64,000 nucleotides of DNA from Phyllostachys edulis (GCA_036346405.1 CM070562.1:72683482-72747481); one strand, 5' to 3'; shown: positions 11,345-23,776, counted from the stretch's first letter. Notes: generated by a model not told the origin, from the letters alone. Numbers and translations: made by a program.

Positions 11345-12278
11345 TGATGTGATAATCGGTGTCCTAATCTTTCGATGAGAAGGATAACTCAATTTGGTGG
11401 AGATGACTCTCACATGATTCAGCTAGCAATCGTACATGACCAATATGCTGGCAATCGCTGAACCAACTCCGTGATTGTTATCGACCTTGCTAGAAGCACG
11501 TTCGACCTGACCACGGAGGTCTATTCTTGCGTGCAATCGAAGAACAAGCAAGAACATGATAGATAGGCAATCTGAAATTATGAATAGGAATTAAGATTTG
11601 TATTGAAAATTGGGGTTCCGAAGAACATTGTCGATATTGTACTCGTCGAACAAGAGGACAATGTATGAAGTAGCAGAGCTAAACTTCAATCTAACAAAAC
11701 CCAAATCCTAAAGTGTCGCACACATGAGAATATACGAGGGTGATAGCCAGGGGTGGCGGCCAGGGGGGTGGACACACGCTCCTAGGGTTACAAGGCCCAT
11801 GGGACTAAGTGGAGGTGGCGTAGCACCCGTTTGACTCGCTCTCAAAATCAGCGTTGGATTTTTTTAAGGATTACGATGCGCACAAAAGGAATTTGGAGGT
11901 GGGTCCAAATCCGTTGGAAAGATCTCATCGCAAGCTTTCCATCAAGTACTCGTGCACCTCGAACGGACTCCGTATGTGAAAGTTATGCATGTTTTAATTC
12001 ATTGTTGTTAGGCTGACTCTGAATTGATCTGGAATTAAAATTGGTTCGGCCTGGACTTGTTGTAGTAGTAGTGCTACTCCCCTTGCATTGGTTCCTTAGT
12101 AGAATAATATCACAAGACTTAGGTAGCAATCCATCCTCAATAGGACAATTATGAATTTCTAGAAACGAAGTTACCTGATAATTTAGTTGATGAGCGCGTG
12201 CTCTGGTAATTGGTCCTTGCACATCAAGTTGAGGAGTAGCAACAGTAGGTATGGTTGTATCAGTGGAAGGGATGTCCT
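11345..12278 (-). mobile_element. 5' LTR of the second minus-strand element (right end unresolved)
   Basis: Begins with TG next to the PBS. The right limit is set by where similarity to the copia LTR at 34290 begins (about 12276-12283), so one of the two elements was truncated at this junction. Contains 'ctccgtatgtgaaagttatgc', a phrase common in grass LTRs. No genes. Confidence 0.5.
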
Positions 12279-12710
12279 CATCAAATAAGTTCCTGACATC
12301 CTAGAGAAGGTGCATACCGAATTTCATGTGATTTGGAGCTTTGGTTTGAGAGTTAGCTCAATTTTAGATTTTTGATCTGGTTTTAGTGCAGCAGAGCTTC
12401 ACAAACAAAAAGATTCTAATTCTCTTAAGTTATTTCAAGATTTTTGATTAGGATAGGTTCTTAAGGTCATGATCTATCATTGTTTCAAGTTTCAAGTCTT
12501 TAGGATCTTTGGATCAAAAGTTTCATGGATTTTTGGATTTGAAATAATGTTGTTTTGCACTGTTCACGATCTGGAATTTCTGTATCACGTTGGTTTTTAG
12601 AATTTTTGGTTCTTGATCTTCATAGCTTCTGGAATGAAGAATTGGTGAATACTTGGGGAAAAATTTGAAGTCACCATTCACCCCCCCTCTGTTGCCATAT
12701 CGCTCCTACA
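12279..12710 (+). mobile_element. Truncated 5' LTR of the copia element
   Basis: Matches 34290-34714 along its length, for example 'gagaaggtgcatacc', 'cagcagagcttca', and the common ends '...cctcc...ctcctaca' at left and '...ccggtcctaca' at right. Only the last ~430 bp of an LTR of about 1.9 kb remain. It ends in CA two bases before the PBS. Confidence 0.8.
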
Positions 12711-12712
12711 AG

Positions 12713-12725
12713 TGGTATCAGAGCC
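12713..12725 (+). other. Primer-binding site of the copia element
   Basis: 'tggtatcagagcc' is complementary to the 3' end of initiator tRNA-Met, two bases after the LTR end '...ctcctaca'. This marks the start of the internal region. Confidence 0.9.
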
Positions 12726-12771
12726 CGGTTAGCTCTTCTCATAGATCTTAACTGGTCTTAGGAGCCATAAC

Positions 12772-15100
12772 ATGAGACAAGTATTCTACCAAGCCACCCG
12801 TGTTCGATGGAGTCGATTTTTCTTATTGGAACATGCCTACATCGAGGCTCAAGGGCACTCAATTTGGTTTCAGGTCAAGAATCCTTATGTAGTACCGACC
12901 AATGATGATGCGATCACACCCGATGTGAAGGCAAACAACAAGGCCCGAAATTTTTTGATTCAAGGGCTCAGTCGATCTGAGTTTGAGCATGTCGCTCACT
13001 TGGGGTCTGCTCATGAGATCTGGAAGACCCTCGCTGACTACCATGAGGGCTCTACCGCGATCAAGGAAGTGAGATAGAACCTACTTAAAAAGAGTACTCA
13101 AAGATCGAGCAAAGGCCCGGTGAATCTTTGGATGAATTGTGGGGAAGGTTTTCTAAAATCATTCATGACTTATATGTTGTTGGCCTTGTGTTTTCTGAGT
13201 CTGAGAATGCATGCTAGCTCTTGAGTGCACTTGATGTGAGAGTTTGGGGGGATGAAGATCACTTCTATCAAGGACAACACTGTCATGAGTGAGCTTACCA
13301 TGGATAATCTCTACTCAAGGTTGAAGACGCATGAGATTGACTTCATTTCGCGTTTCCCCAAGACAGAGTTGATGGCTCTAGTGGTTGACCCTTCTCATAG
13401 TAGCTCTTCTGATTATTTGGATTTTGGCTATTTGGATTTTCATTGTCTGCCTTGCACTCCTTGAGCGATGATCAGCTAGAGAGGCTACCTAAGGGTGACT
13501 TAGCCTACCTATCCACAAAATTCACGAGAGCCTACAACAAAGTGAGGAACAAGAGGAAAGGTGGCCCTGGTACTTGCTTTAAGTGTGGTGAGCCAAACCA
13601 CATTCGAGCTAAGTGCCCTAAGCTGAAGGGCAAGGAGAAGAAGGACTTCCGAAGGTGTCCTCAAGCTCGAGACGCGAAGGCCAAGAAGCCCAATTACCGA
13701 AAGTCCGTCAACCGGGTCCTTGCCGCTCTTGAGAACGTCGATATGAGCAATGTGGACTCAGAGACGAAGGACGACGAGGATGACTACCATGGCAAGAATA
13801 AGGTCTAGGACTTCACCAGCATGTGCTTCATGGCCAAGGATAGCTACGACGTCGAATCCTCCTCCGACGAGCCCTACAGCGATCCCAACGAGGTATGCCC
13901 CTCCCCCAAAGAGATGAAATGTGCTTTGGTTGCTACCGAACGAAATATAAAAAAGCAATCTAAAATGATTACGAGATAGGATATCATGATTGACAACTTG
14001 AACCTAAAAGTGGTTAGGTTCAAATCCATTAATCCTGCTGATATTGTGATTCTTGCTCTTGCTTGCATGATGAATTGGCAAATCTGAAATCTACTCATTC
14101 CTTTGTTGTAAATCAACTTAAAGATGCCCTAGATGAACTAAAATCTATCAAATCTAGTCATAATCATGTTTGCCTGGATGCTATCGCTTTAGATGTGACT
14201 CCTGTAGATGTTATTCCATCATCTTGCTCAAGTTGTACTTTGCTTGAATTGAAATTGGATAGTACTACTAAGGAATTGCTGAAATTTAATCCTAGTTATA
14301 CTTGCTCTCATTGTGAGGGTAGTAAGATTAAAATAAAGGAAATGATTGAAATGGTTCTTCATTTTAAGACTGCTTCTTGTGAAAACTGTTTTAAACTCAC
14401 AATTGAGAATGATGCTCTTAACACGTCTCTAGAGGAGAAATCTAAAATTAAAAAAATCCATGGCCATGACTGCATCTAAGAAAGTAATTGATTCCATTTC
14501 TTGTGTATTTTTGTGCTGAAATTGGGGCAGATTTAGATGGGATGCATGAGGCTTTTAGAGTCAAGTATGAGGTGCAGTTGGTTAAGGTTAGAAATTCACC
14601 TTGTGTGTCTTATGAGGCATTAAAGCTTGAGGTAGCTGTCCATAAAAAGAGATATATTAGGGCAACCAAGACAAGTGAGTGTGCCACATGTGAGAACCTA
14701 GCCAAAGAAAATGACTAACTCAAAAAGGCCCTTGAGTGATTTTTTTAGTGGGAAGAAGAACCTCAACATGATCCTTGATAATCTAAGGCGAGTGCGAATA
14801 AGAGTGGCCTAGAATTTAATTCCCTAGAGTATTCCAAGAACCACCCACCTAAGGTTGTGAGAGTTGTTGAGAGTGGCAAGTTTGAGGTAGAATCCCCTGA
14901 GCCATCTAAGTCAGTCTTTAGATTGCTGGTTTTGTCCAAACCCCTTCTAGCAAGTCAGGTGCTTCTATTTCAGCAGGTCAGACCCCTCAAAAGGTCAAGT
15001 ACCATTGCATCTTCTGCAAGAAGGATGGCCATATAGTTGAGTTTTGCTTCCGTAGAGCCAAGGGTGAGAGGAAGAAGAGAGTGTGCGCCTTGAGGTCCAT
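12772..15100 (+). pseudogene. Copia gag, degenerate
   Basis: The N-terminal part (12772-13077) resembles copia Gag ('AQGHSIWFQVK', 'EIWKTLADYHEG'). A stop at 13075 is followed by the expected 'PGESLDELWGRFSKIIHDLY' region. A first CCHC knuckle lies near 13574-13615 (CFKCGEPNHIRAKC, C-X2-C-X4-H-X4-C) and a second near 15007-15048 (CIFCKKDGHIVEFC). Between them is a lysine/glutamate-rich, coil-forming stretch (14063-14718). Gag is the nucleocapsid protein of the element. At least six stops or frame changes make it non-functional. Confidence 0.8.
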
Positions 15101-15429
15101 TAGAGGAGTCTCTTCACCTGCGACTGCCTGTCTTTCCTACCAGACATAGGCCTAGGTTTGTAGATGATTTCTTTGACTCCTTTGATGGCTCTAGGTAGCG
15201 TGTTGGGTTAGGATATTGTGAGGATAGACCATGGGTAGCATCTAGATAGGGAGAGTGCTGGCCTTTTGGTAGGTCGATTCGGAGAGGTCTAAGTGTTTCA
15301 TGTGTGCATTCTCATGATTATCTTTCTAACCATTTTATTGCTGCTTCTACTGTTGTTCCTAGGCATCGTGTGGCTCAGTACTGGATTTCCAAGTCTTTTA
15401 TCACTAACCCTAGTATTAAGGCACAGATG

Positions 15430-15501
15430 TTTCCAGCTTGTTAACTCCGGGTGTTCTCGACACATGACCAAAGATTCTAGATGGTTCTCCCTCACACGCG
15501 T
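15430..15501 (+). pseudogene. Copia protease start, copy 1 (interrupted)
   Basis: Encodes VNSGCSRHMTKDSRWFS, the region of the copia aspartic protease active site. The catalytic Asp of the D-S-G motif is replaced by Asn (aac). It is cut at 15501 by the LTR starting at 15502, and its continuation is at 23062-23131. A second version of the same segment, with intact VDSG, starts near 23777. Confidence 0.75.
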
Positions 15502-16208
15502 TGTAACATTCCAAAATTTGGCTTTTCAAAAATCTTTTGAGTAGTTTAGGTCCCTGGAAAATTTCACCAATTTTATTTGAATTAATAAAGCTTAATCGAG
15601 AATTTCCTAAATAAAAAATATTTAATTTGATTAATCTCAATATCAACTATTATCAAAATTATTTTATTTGGGTTTTATGTGCTTGGATATATTTTTTAGA
15701 TTTTTCTAGAATTTTTCTGGATGCATTTGCTATTTCCTAATTGCTATTTGGTTTTCAGTATCTTTTAAAAAGAAAAACCAATTTAAAATCTCAGAGTAAT
15801 TCTTGGGTTGAAACCCTTCCTTAAGCCCATTCCTATCCCTAACCTTCGGCCCGTCCGATCCGCTTCCAGCCACTTTCATTTTTCTTAGACGGGCCCACCT
15901 TCGTTTCCTTCAGCATCGAAGCCCAACTGTAGCTTTGCCTTCCTCATTCGTTTCACTGCCGAGCCGGCCCAGGTCTGCCTCCCATTTTCTTTCATGCGCA
16001 AGGCCCAGCTTGGCCCGCTCCCTTCCCTTTCCTTTTCCATGCGCCAGCCCGAGTAAGCTCCTCACTTTTCCTTTTGTTCCACTGCCGCATGGGGCCCTGT
16101 CTTTGCCAACTCATCATCGTGTTCTCCAAGGAGTCCTCCATCCCGTTTGCTGAGTCCAAGCACTTCATGCCTTGTTGTCGTGCCCTTTTTAAACTCCTTC
16201 CTCTGGCA

Positions 16209-16218
16209 CTATATAAAG
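16209..16218 (+). promoter_or_regulatory. TATA box of the plus-strand gypsy LTR
   Basis: 'ctatataaag' lies about 0.7 kb from the LTR start at 15502, followed by 'gagaagcaccgcg' and a GC-rich leader, the pattern also seen in the LTRs at 38406 and 38089-44714. Motif and position only. Confidence 0.5.
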
Positions 16219-16919
16219 AGAAGCACCGCGTCAATTGGTTCGCTCGGAATTCCTCCCCTTAAGCCCTAAATCAATTTTCTTGATTTTGGTTTCATTGCGC
16301 CGCAATCTATCAAAAGCCGAGTCGGCCACCGCAAGCTTCTTCGCCGGACTTCTTCATCAATAGTTCATCTCCGGCCGTGATTTCACCGTAGTTGGGTTCG
16401 CATTAGCGTGAGCTACATGGTGCACCCATCATCTCCTTTGAAGAATCATCACCGCGCCATTTTCGTGTTCATCATCAAATCCGACCACCACCTCCATTAC
16501 CGATCTGCTATTTTGGTGAGCTCCTCCGCCCCCTTTGCGCGTCATCTCATGCCTTTCATCACCCTCAGTCAATTCCACACATCCTCTTGGGTTCCTTGCC
16601 GTCGAGATGCCGTCGTCGGTCAACTTCTTGTTCATCGGTCAACTTCGTCTTGCCACCAGTGTGGTCAATCTCCGGTCGTACTGAGCTTACCCCCGTGATC
16701 CTCTTGATGTCACCATCCCGGTGCTCACCTTAGATCCGGGAGGACGCCACTCTTTCGCTAAATTCGGCTGGGGCCGTGGAGCTCGTCGTCACCGCCGTTG
16801 AGCCACCGGTCATCTTCTCTGTCCATGTGACTATGACGACCCACCCCGTGATGTACCGCAAGAGGTCCGGGAGGACTATTTTTTTTTTTTGCGCTGCGAA
16901 GTCACCACGGAAGGATGTG

Positions 16920-17130
16920 GTAGCACCGCATGGAGCTTTACCGAGGAGGTGCGGGACCTCCCAGAGGTCTTAAGGACCTCTGGAGGTCTTGGTCGCCACT
17001 AACCTCCCAGAGGTCTTGAGGACCTCCCGGAGGTCGTGGCCGCCACCGCTTTCAGTAGCACCTCCAGCACATCACCAAGAGAGGTCCGGGACCTCCCAAG
17101 CTAAAGTCCGTGGGACCTCCCGGTGGTCCC
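16920..17130. repeat. Palindromic GACCTCC/GGAGGTC island near the LTR 3' end
   Basis: Alternating 'ggacctcccagaggtc' and 'ggacctcccggaggtc' units can fold back on themselves. Located about 90-300 bp inside the 3' end of the minus-strand LTR. A smaller palindromic island holds the comparable place in the LTR at 38406-41348 (41040-41095). Confidence 0.75.
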
Positions 17131-19136
17131 GCCTGCATCTGAGCTAGTCCCGGGACAATCGAGCTAGCTCGCACAAGAACACAAGCCAATACCACAACCA
17201 CGAGGTCAAACAAAGAAGAAGCGGATAAATTAAACTTTATATAATAGGACCTTATGGTCAAGCTTGTTAACAAGAGGTCTCGCCACCGAGGGCTTACAAA
17301 ACCAACGAGGACTTACAATGGCGACAAGGAGCTCTAGGGCTCAAACACCAAAACACGCAGGCCATCCAACAAGCACCACAGTGTCGGGTGGAGGGCGTCC
17401 TAGGCATCTTAGTCGTCGAAGAATTCCTCCTCGAAGAGGTCTGCCCGCCTACGCACTTGGTCATCCTCATAATCTGCTTTGACACGGGGCTTAAGCCATG
17501 AGTACTTGGAATGTACTCGACAAGTCACAGAGAGCAAAGATGCAATAATATTCATGCAAGGACTTACCAATGGAGAGTCAGATGGTTAGTTTATGCAAAG
17601 CCAAATTTGACAATAATAGCAATAATAGATTGAAAGGCACAAGGTAAAACCATAATACATAATACTTTTGATGTTTTAATAAAAGGTGGTGTGAGCACCA
17701 ACTCACGGCCACAACCAAAAATTGGGGAGGTCTGATCACACCAAGGCAGTGTCCTCACCCAAAACCCACCTGAACACCCATTCCAGAGGTCCTAACCAAC
17801 CCTGGACCACTACAAGAGCCAACCTTGACCCCTCTGGGCCGGCCAAGGTCTCTTGAGGCAAAGCCAAAGCATCTCGCATGGAAGTGTCGATGGCACAAGC
17901 TTTTGAAACATCTACCCCTTGCACCATTTCACCGAGCATGTCCATGACCAAGGACTTGGCTATTCAATAGATCTTTTACTCTGCAGAGGTGTACAACTTT
18001 ACCCACAATCCACGATCTCTCTAGCGGGATGGGTTCCGGTCACCCTTGCTCACTTCCTAAGGTGAGCGGTCTAGAGAGCGGCAAGGCCTTTACAAAGCTT
18101 TGAACCGACTAGGGTGCCCGCTAAGGTTTCGCAATCCCTCGAAAGGGTCTAGAAATCCACGGGGTTATGGGGTGCCCCTCTTGCGCCAATGAATCACACA
18201 CTCAACCAAAACAGCCCCAAGCCATCTCATTGCTAATTATTCAGCCTGACCATTCCCATAAAATGATCTTGTGGTTGCACTAATTGGCCCGATTAAACAG
18301 ATACAAAGTGAAGTCCTTAATTGTGCTAAGGCAAGACTTCCACAAACCGGTGTGCACAAAGACCCACTACTCACTCCCTGCCTTCTTGCCTTAGCAAAAC
18401 AATTGTATTAGCCCATGCCGAAGACCACCCACCACGGCACACAAATTTTATCCAAGTGGTCTCACACCACGGTAAACATGCAGCTTAGGCATCCCGCCAT
18501 AGTTGCTCAACAATGGCACCAACCACACATTTCATAACTTATTAGTCAAGATTATTGGAGATGAAGCATGATACGCTCAAACCACATTTTCTAAGCGAGG
18601 CTATATAAGACCTCACGGCCCCCATGTTGGCAAATAACGAGAGAACGCCAACTAAATTATCCACCCTAAGGCTCACAAGGTGAATCATGACAACATGATG
18701 GAGACAAGGTATAAAGGAGGCATAACGACAAGTAGGTAAGTAACTATAGCCCAAACCATTTTCTTATAAACATAGCCATGCATGATAATTTAAACCGAAA
18801 TACATTTGCAAAGCTTGGTTCAAGATGATCAAAAGGAGGTCTCGGGCTTGCCTTGGTCAAGCGGTGGAGAGCCTTCTGCAAAGAAGAGTCGGGTCCAAGA
18901 TCTCCTCGAACTCGTGATCTACACGTTACGCAAGAGAACCAAATAAGCAAAACCACACTAAGCCGAGAGAACAACAAAAGAACCAAAAAGGAACTCAAAC
19001 CAACTCAGCCAAAAGGAAACCAAGAGGCTTAACACCGCCTCAAAGAGCTCTGAGGAGGGTCTTGCAAGGAAGAACCGAGCAGAGGAGGCAGGAAGGAAGA
19101 AATGAGCAAACGCGATTACAAGGCACGCCTCCCGGG

Positions 19137-19147
19137 CTATATATAGC
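19137..19147 (-). promoter_or_regulatory. TATA box of the minus-strand gypsy LTR
   Basis: 'ctatatatagc' within the palindrome gggctatatatagcc. In LTR orientation it lies just downstream of the GACCTCC arrays (19400-20530). Likely the LTR promoter. Confidence 0.5.
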
Positions 19148-19399
19148 CGGAGTTGGTGGTGTGCACCACAAGGAAACCTAGGGACGTGTTGTGTCGGGAC
19201 TACTTAGGCGGGCTTGCCCAAAAAGAATTGAAATAAAGTACCTCGGATGGGAATTGCATTTAATGTGACCCGACACCTATTAAATGCGCATGAGTTCTGA
19301 GGCAAGAGCAATAATTGCAAGGTGGAGAGGGGTGGTAAGTGGGGCCACCAAAAGGGTGTCTGATTGGTCAAGGGTATGGTCCCACCGCAAGGGTCACCC

Positions 19400-20150
19400 C
19401 GCCAAAGGCCACCGCGAGGTCTGGGCAAGAGGTCCAAGACACTCAAAGGGAGGTCTGGACAGGGAGGTCCAAGGACTCAAGAAGAGGTCTGGTCAAGAGG
19501 TCCTCAAAGCTCACAACGAGGAGGCCACGACACTCGAACCCGCACAAGGGAGGTCTAAGGGTCAAGATTTCAAGGGAGGACCTCAGCGGTCCGAGATCAA
19601 AGGGTGCGAGGGAGGTCCCGACAGTAGATCTCCAAAAAGGGAGATCTCGGTCAAGATCTCAAAGGGAGGACCTCAACGGTCCGGATCAAAGGGCGCGGGA
19701 GGTCGACCAGCAGAATATCTGATTTAGGAGGTGGTCCTTACAAAAGACCAAAGAAGGACCGGAGGTGATCTTTGCAAAACAACCAGAGGAGGTCACGGAA
19801 ACAAAGGCAAAGCATCATCAAAGCGGAACCGCTCGATTGGAATCCAAGCGGTCGAGAAGGAAAGGAACGTTCGGACCAAGCGAGCAGACCAACGAGACTA
19901 GGCCATCTAATTAAAATCGGACGGCAAGGAGGAAAGGGGCGTTCGGACCAAGCTAACGTGCCCTTAGGATCGGGCCATCCAACCCACATCGGATGGTCCT
20001 AAGGTTAAGAAGGCAAGGCCTCAAGCGATACAGCCACGAGAGTCAAAGATGGGTCCAAGCGCTAAGGAGACCAGCAAGGACCGGGGAGGTGATCTTTGCA
20101 AAACAACCAGGAGGAGGTCCTGGAAACAAAGGCAAACGCGCATCAACAAG
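19400..20150. repeat. Diffuse GGAGGTC-rich region of the LTR U3
   Basis: Irregularly spaced 'gggaggtc', 'caagaggtc' and 'ggaggacctcaacggtccg' units, including two copies of 'aaagggaggacctcaacggt' type about 100 bp apart (19570-19690). Also a duplicated segment: 'ggaggtgatctttgcaaaac' at 19761 and 20085, and 'ggggcgttcggaccaagc'-like phrases at 19866 and 19936. The 147-codon frame at 19284-19727 is a product of the repeat. Confidence 0.7.
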
Positions 20151-20530
20151 GGAAGGTCTCGAGCGGCGATCTCAACAAGGGAGGTCTGAGCGGCTAGATC
20201 TCAACATGGGAGGTCTGAGCGGCGGATCTCAACAAGGGAGGTCTGAGCGGCTAGATCTCAACAAGGGGGTCTGAGCGGCTAGATCTCAACAAGGGAGGTC
20301 AGTGGCTAGATCTCAACAAGGGAGGTCTGAGCGGCTAGATCTCAACAAGGGAGGTCTGAGCGCTAGATCTCAACAAAGGGAGGTCTGAGCGGCTAGATCT
20401 CAACAAGGGAGGTCTGGCGGCTAGATCTCAACAAGGGAGGTCTGAGCGGCTAGATCTCAACAAGGGGAGGTTTGGCGGCTAGATCTCAACAAGGGAGGTC
20501 TGAGGCTAGATCTCAACAAGGGAGGTCCAA
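20150..20530. repeat. Tandem array, ~28-29 bp unit, about 13-14 copies
   Basis: The unit is 'gggaggtctgagcggctaga' followed by 'tctcaacaa'. About 13 copies can be counted by the 'atctcaaca' phase mark, with small indels (for example 'gtctggcgg', 'gtcagtgg'). It is the ordered core of the U3 array. In LTR sense it reads as GACCTCCC repeats starting about 420 bp from the LTR start. Confidence 0.9.
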
Positions 20531-23061
20531 AAGAAGCAAAGCCAAGCGTGGCTTGAAGAGACCAAAGAGGTTAGAAACACCAACCCGAGCCGGGTTCTTA
20601 ACAAGAAAACCGAAACACGGAGGGGTCCGAAGAGGGGAAAGATGAGAGAGAGAGAGGGAGGTCTGAGTCTCAAAGAGATTCAAGCCAACAAAGGAAGTTA
20701 AAAGAGAAGACAAAACCCGGGGCACACAGGGAGGCTCGGGGACACAAAGAACCCAAGAGCAAAGAAGACACAACAGAGAGCTACAACCTGGCAAGGAACA
20801 CCAACTAAGAGCTTAGTTAAGGTTTGATTAATTCCAATTGAACTCTCCAGATTCAAAAATCTCAGGTTAAGCTTTGGATTCTCAATAAAGCCAAATGGTT
20901 ACTTTTATTTTGAAAACTTGGCAAGGACTTTAAAAGAAAACGGGACGTTACAGTGACCACATCGCCATTAATCTCATAGCCACCTCAGCATCTTGGCCTA
21001 CGTGGTAGTCCAATCATCAGCCACATGGAGTCCAAGTGGCGGACTAAAAATCTCACCCGAGCCAAGATCTATAAACTCAGTTCATCGTGCACCAAGGCAA
21101 TGACCAGTGGGTCCCACATGATAAATTCAATTCTTTTAATTCTTTCTCAGCCAAAAATCTTTGCTGACATCAGTTGACATCATAATTCCCTTTTCCTTTG
21201 GAAAGATAATTCAGTAAATTCATGAAATTATGATTTTCATGATTTCATGTGATCTCAAACTTCCAAAGCCCATATCTTTTGCATCCGAACTCCGATCGAG
21301 TCTATTCAAATTCCTAAATTCGTCTAAATTCAAGATATATTTATCTAAGATTTCTATTTAATTTTTGGAGTTTGTTTTATCTCTGTTATTTATTTATTTA
21401 CTTAGTTTACTTGCTTTATTTGCGAGTAGACGTTGATTCTTCGGGAAGTTTTGCGCAAGGAAGAGTGCACTAAGATCAAGATCAATTCCAGGATTTATAG
21501 CAAGGCAAGTTATACCTTTGATCATATTGAACCCAGTTTTCAAAATACTTTGATTCAAATTATTGCATTTACTTTAAGTAGTTATTTAAATGTTTTTGGG
21601 TGTAGTTATTAATCCTAATTGTTATATCCACCTTGTCTATTGTTATGTCATAATCTTTTGTCACCCTAGAGTGGTTTATTATTTAGTTGGTATTATCATA
21701 GCACCAACGTGGGTTGGTTAGATACGAGTAGATTGCTTAGCCATGCCACGAGTCATCATTTCATGTGAGTTGCAAATATGAATTCGACTAAGTGATTATG
21801 GAAAATTGTGATGAAACTGTGTGTACTGTGTGCTATTACTCGTTGATGGTATATGCACTTAACCAACTGGGTGGTAAAGGATTTAGACTGAGGCAAGTGG
21901 TGGACATTAAGTGATATGGTGGAGCTGTGTGCATGGGAATAATAATCTGTGTGATATAGTTAGAAATTAGAAGTCTTGCCTTGGTCAATTAAGGACTTAA
22001 CTTTGTGCGCCATTGAACTGGGCCTTTCGTATAACCACATGCCTGATGGGATAGGCCTAACTTAGTAAGTTATGGATTCTTGACATTGATTACTCAGGTA
22101 GTAGGTTAGGCTGTATGCATGGGTGGAGGTGTGAGTTACCAGGTAGTCGCATCGCGGGACGGTTCGCCGCTTCCCTGTCCAACAACGTGTGTCGGACTGG
22201 CTTCCTGTGTGGGGTAGTCTGGCGGTAAAGCACATCGAGAGTATCAATGCTTGAGATGAAGTTTCTGAAAGGTTTTGTTATGATTGCTCAATCGCATACT
22301 TCTGTATGGCAAGTCATGGCAGACATGATGAGTTAATTGTATCTTGTGGGTAAAGTGTACAACCTCTGTAGAGTATTAAATCAATCTATTCGAATAGCCG
22401 CGTCCGCGGTCATGGACATGCTCAAGGATTTCACATGAGGGGTAGATTTTCATAAAACAATTGGGAAGGGACAGCTGTGTGATTTAAGTCATATGGCTGT
22501 GTGAAAAAAATTGATTAGGCTATGTGTCTTTGTGAAAACAACTGATAAATTAGTATTGTCTATTTGTTTTGAATTATGCTTTCAATCTATTATTCATATT
22601 TAATTGCAAATGTTGTATTTCTGCAAAAGAACCACATAAGGCATCATCTATACATTGCATTCTGTGGTATGACTTGTGAGTACGGTTGTGTACTCATGCT
22701 TGCTATAATCAATCAGCAGAAGTGGAGGAATCGTCGATCAACAAGGTCTACTTCAAGAATCGTGGAGAACTAGGTCGCGCTACCTCAGCCGATTGCCTGT
22801 GGGCATATGGATGGGCTTTATTGAAGATTATTCTGTTACGTTCCACTGCAGCTTCATTGAGCTATTTGCCTTCTGAGGCATTAATTGTAAGCTTTGACCT
22901 TAAGGTCGTTAGTTTGATATTTATTGTTATTTGCCTTTTTACTAGTCATCTTTGTATATGGAAATGATATTTCGCTGGTGTTGCCACTGTGTGCACTAGC
23001 GTGATCCAGGACTAGTACAGTATACACAAAGGGTCCATAATTGTATTTTTGGGTCCCGACA

Positions 23062-23131
23062 CGTGCATCCGGCAACGAGTTGATCACGTTTGGGGATACT
23101 TCTACCTGGATCGTGACAGCCAAGGGCAGTC
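23062..23131 (+). pseudogene. Copia protease remainder, copy 1
   Basis: 'cgtgcatccggcaacgag' and the following 50 bp continue the segment broken at 15501, matching 23838-23910 of the second copy. The match ends after 'agccaagggca'. This shows that the gypsy LTR landed within a copia protease sequence. Confidence 0.75.
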
Positions 23132-23776
23132 TTGACGAGGATTGTTGACTAGTCAAATTATTTGGATATACCTTTACTCAAAAGTAATCTGAATCCTCTA
23201 TTGGGCCTAAATTAGCTTGCTAGGCCCAAGATTAATTACGTAGTCAGAAGGTGGGCCCACAAACCTTCCCTTCAGACCATTCCAAGACTTCTCCCCTCGA
23301 GATTTTTTTGGACCACTCCAGGACCTCTCTCCTGGAAAGACCTCTTCGGACCATCCTAGGACCTCTCCCCAATGGAGAAGGTCCTCAAAGGCGGTTACCC
23401 ACATGTGGTTAATTACAACCCACATGGAGAAGATATTGGCTGTTATATCCGGAAACACAGCGGTCATCATGAAGGGACGCGACCATTGTCATGAAGAGGT
23501 GCTACTGCCATCAACTGCCGACGCTTGTAGAACTATAAGAACCCGGCCTATGTGCCTTTGTAACACAGATTCAGATCCAAGCCCTAATCCACGTGTATTC
23601 ACAGTCATTTTCCATGTAATCAGAGCATACTCTTTGCAATATACATCACCATTATGAGTCCTTTAGCGAATAGATGGCAATCTCCATTTTTTTCTTTATA
23701 TTCTTGTTTGTCCGTTTTGTGACGAGAGTCCCAGACATCGACAAGTCCGACGTGCGAGGAAGGAGGACGTGTGCCT
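23132..23776 (+). mobile_element. LTR-like insertion between two protease copies
   Basis: About 640 bp, unlike either copia flank, with LTR-like parts: 'ttgttgactagtcaaatt' near its start, GACCTCTC repeats (23290-23365), a possible TATA 'ctataagaa' at 23533 with 'cccggcc' after it, and a T-rich end 'tctttatattcttgtttgtcc' leading to 'gacgagagtcccagaca'. No clean TSD is found. A solo LTR or small non-autonomous element is likely, but a fusion of two copia copies is also possible. Confidence 0.4.

Larger units (their letters stand above)
16832..20952 (-). mobile_element. Ty3/gypsy-type solo LTR (minus strand), TSD GTGAC
   Basis: The right end '...gggacgttaca' is TGTAACGTCCC in sense. The left end begins 'tatgacgaccc', with TA in place of TG. 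GTGAC occurs at 16827-16831 and 20953-20957, a perfect 5-bp duplication. Joining the flanks gives 'catgtgaccacatcgcc', which matches the uninterrupted relative at about 222-238. The family block is inverted here ('ctctgcagaggtgtacaac', about 17980). Length 4.1 kb, no internal domain. Confidence 0.8.
15502..23061 (+). mobile_element. Ty3/gypsy-type solo LTR (plus strand), itself invaded
   Basis: Starts 'tgtaacattcc' and ends '...gggtcccgaca'. The flanks are cgcgt (15497-15501) and cgtgc (23062-23066), a decayed TSD matching at 3 of 5 bases, and the split protease segment joins across it. Without the nested LTR at 16832-20952 its length is about 3.4 kb. It carries one 'tctgtagag ... attcgaatagccgcgt' block (22370-22410) and no PBS or pol, so it is a solo LTR. 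Confidence 0.75.

Noticed and set aside
20150..20530. CRISPR-like regularly spaced repeat
   Set aside because: Units are contiguous 28-29 bp tandem repeats without unique spacers, inside a plant LTR.
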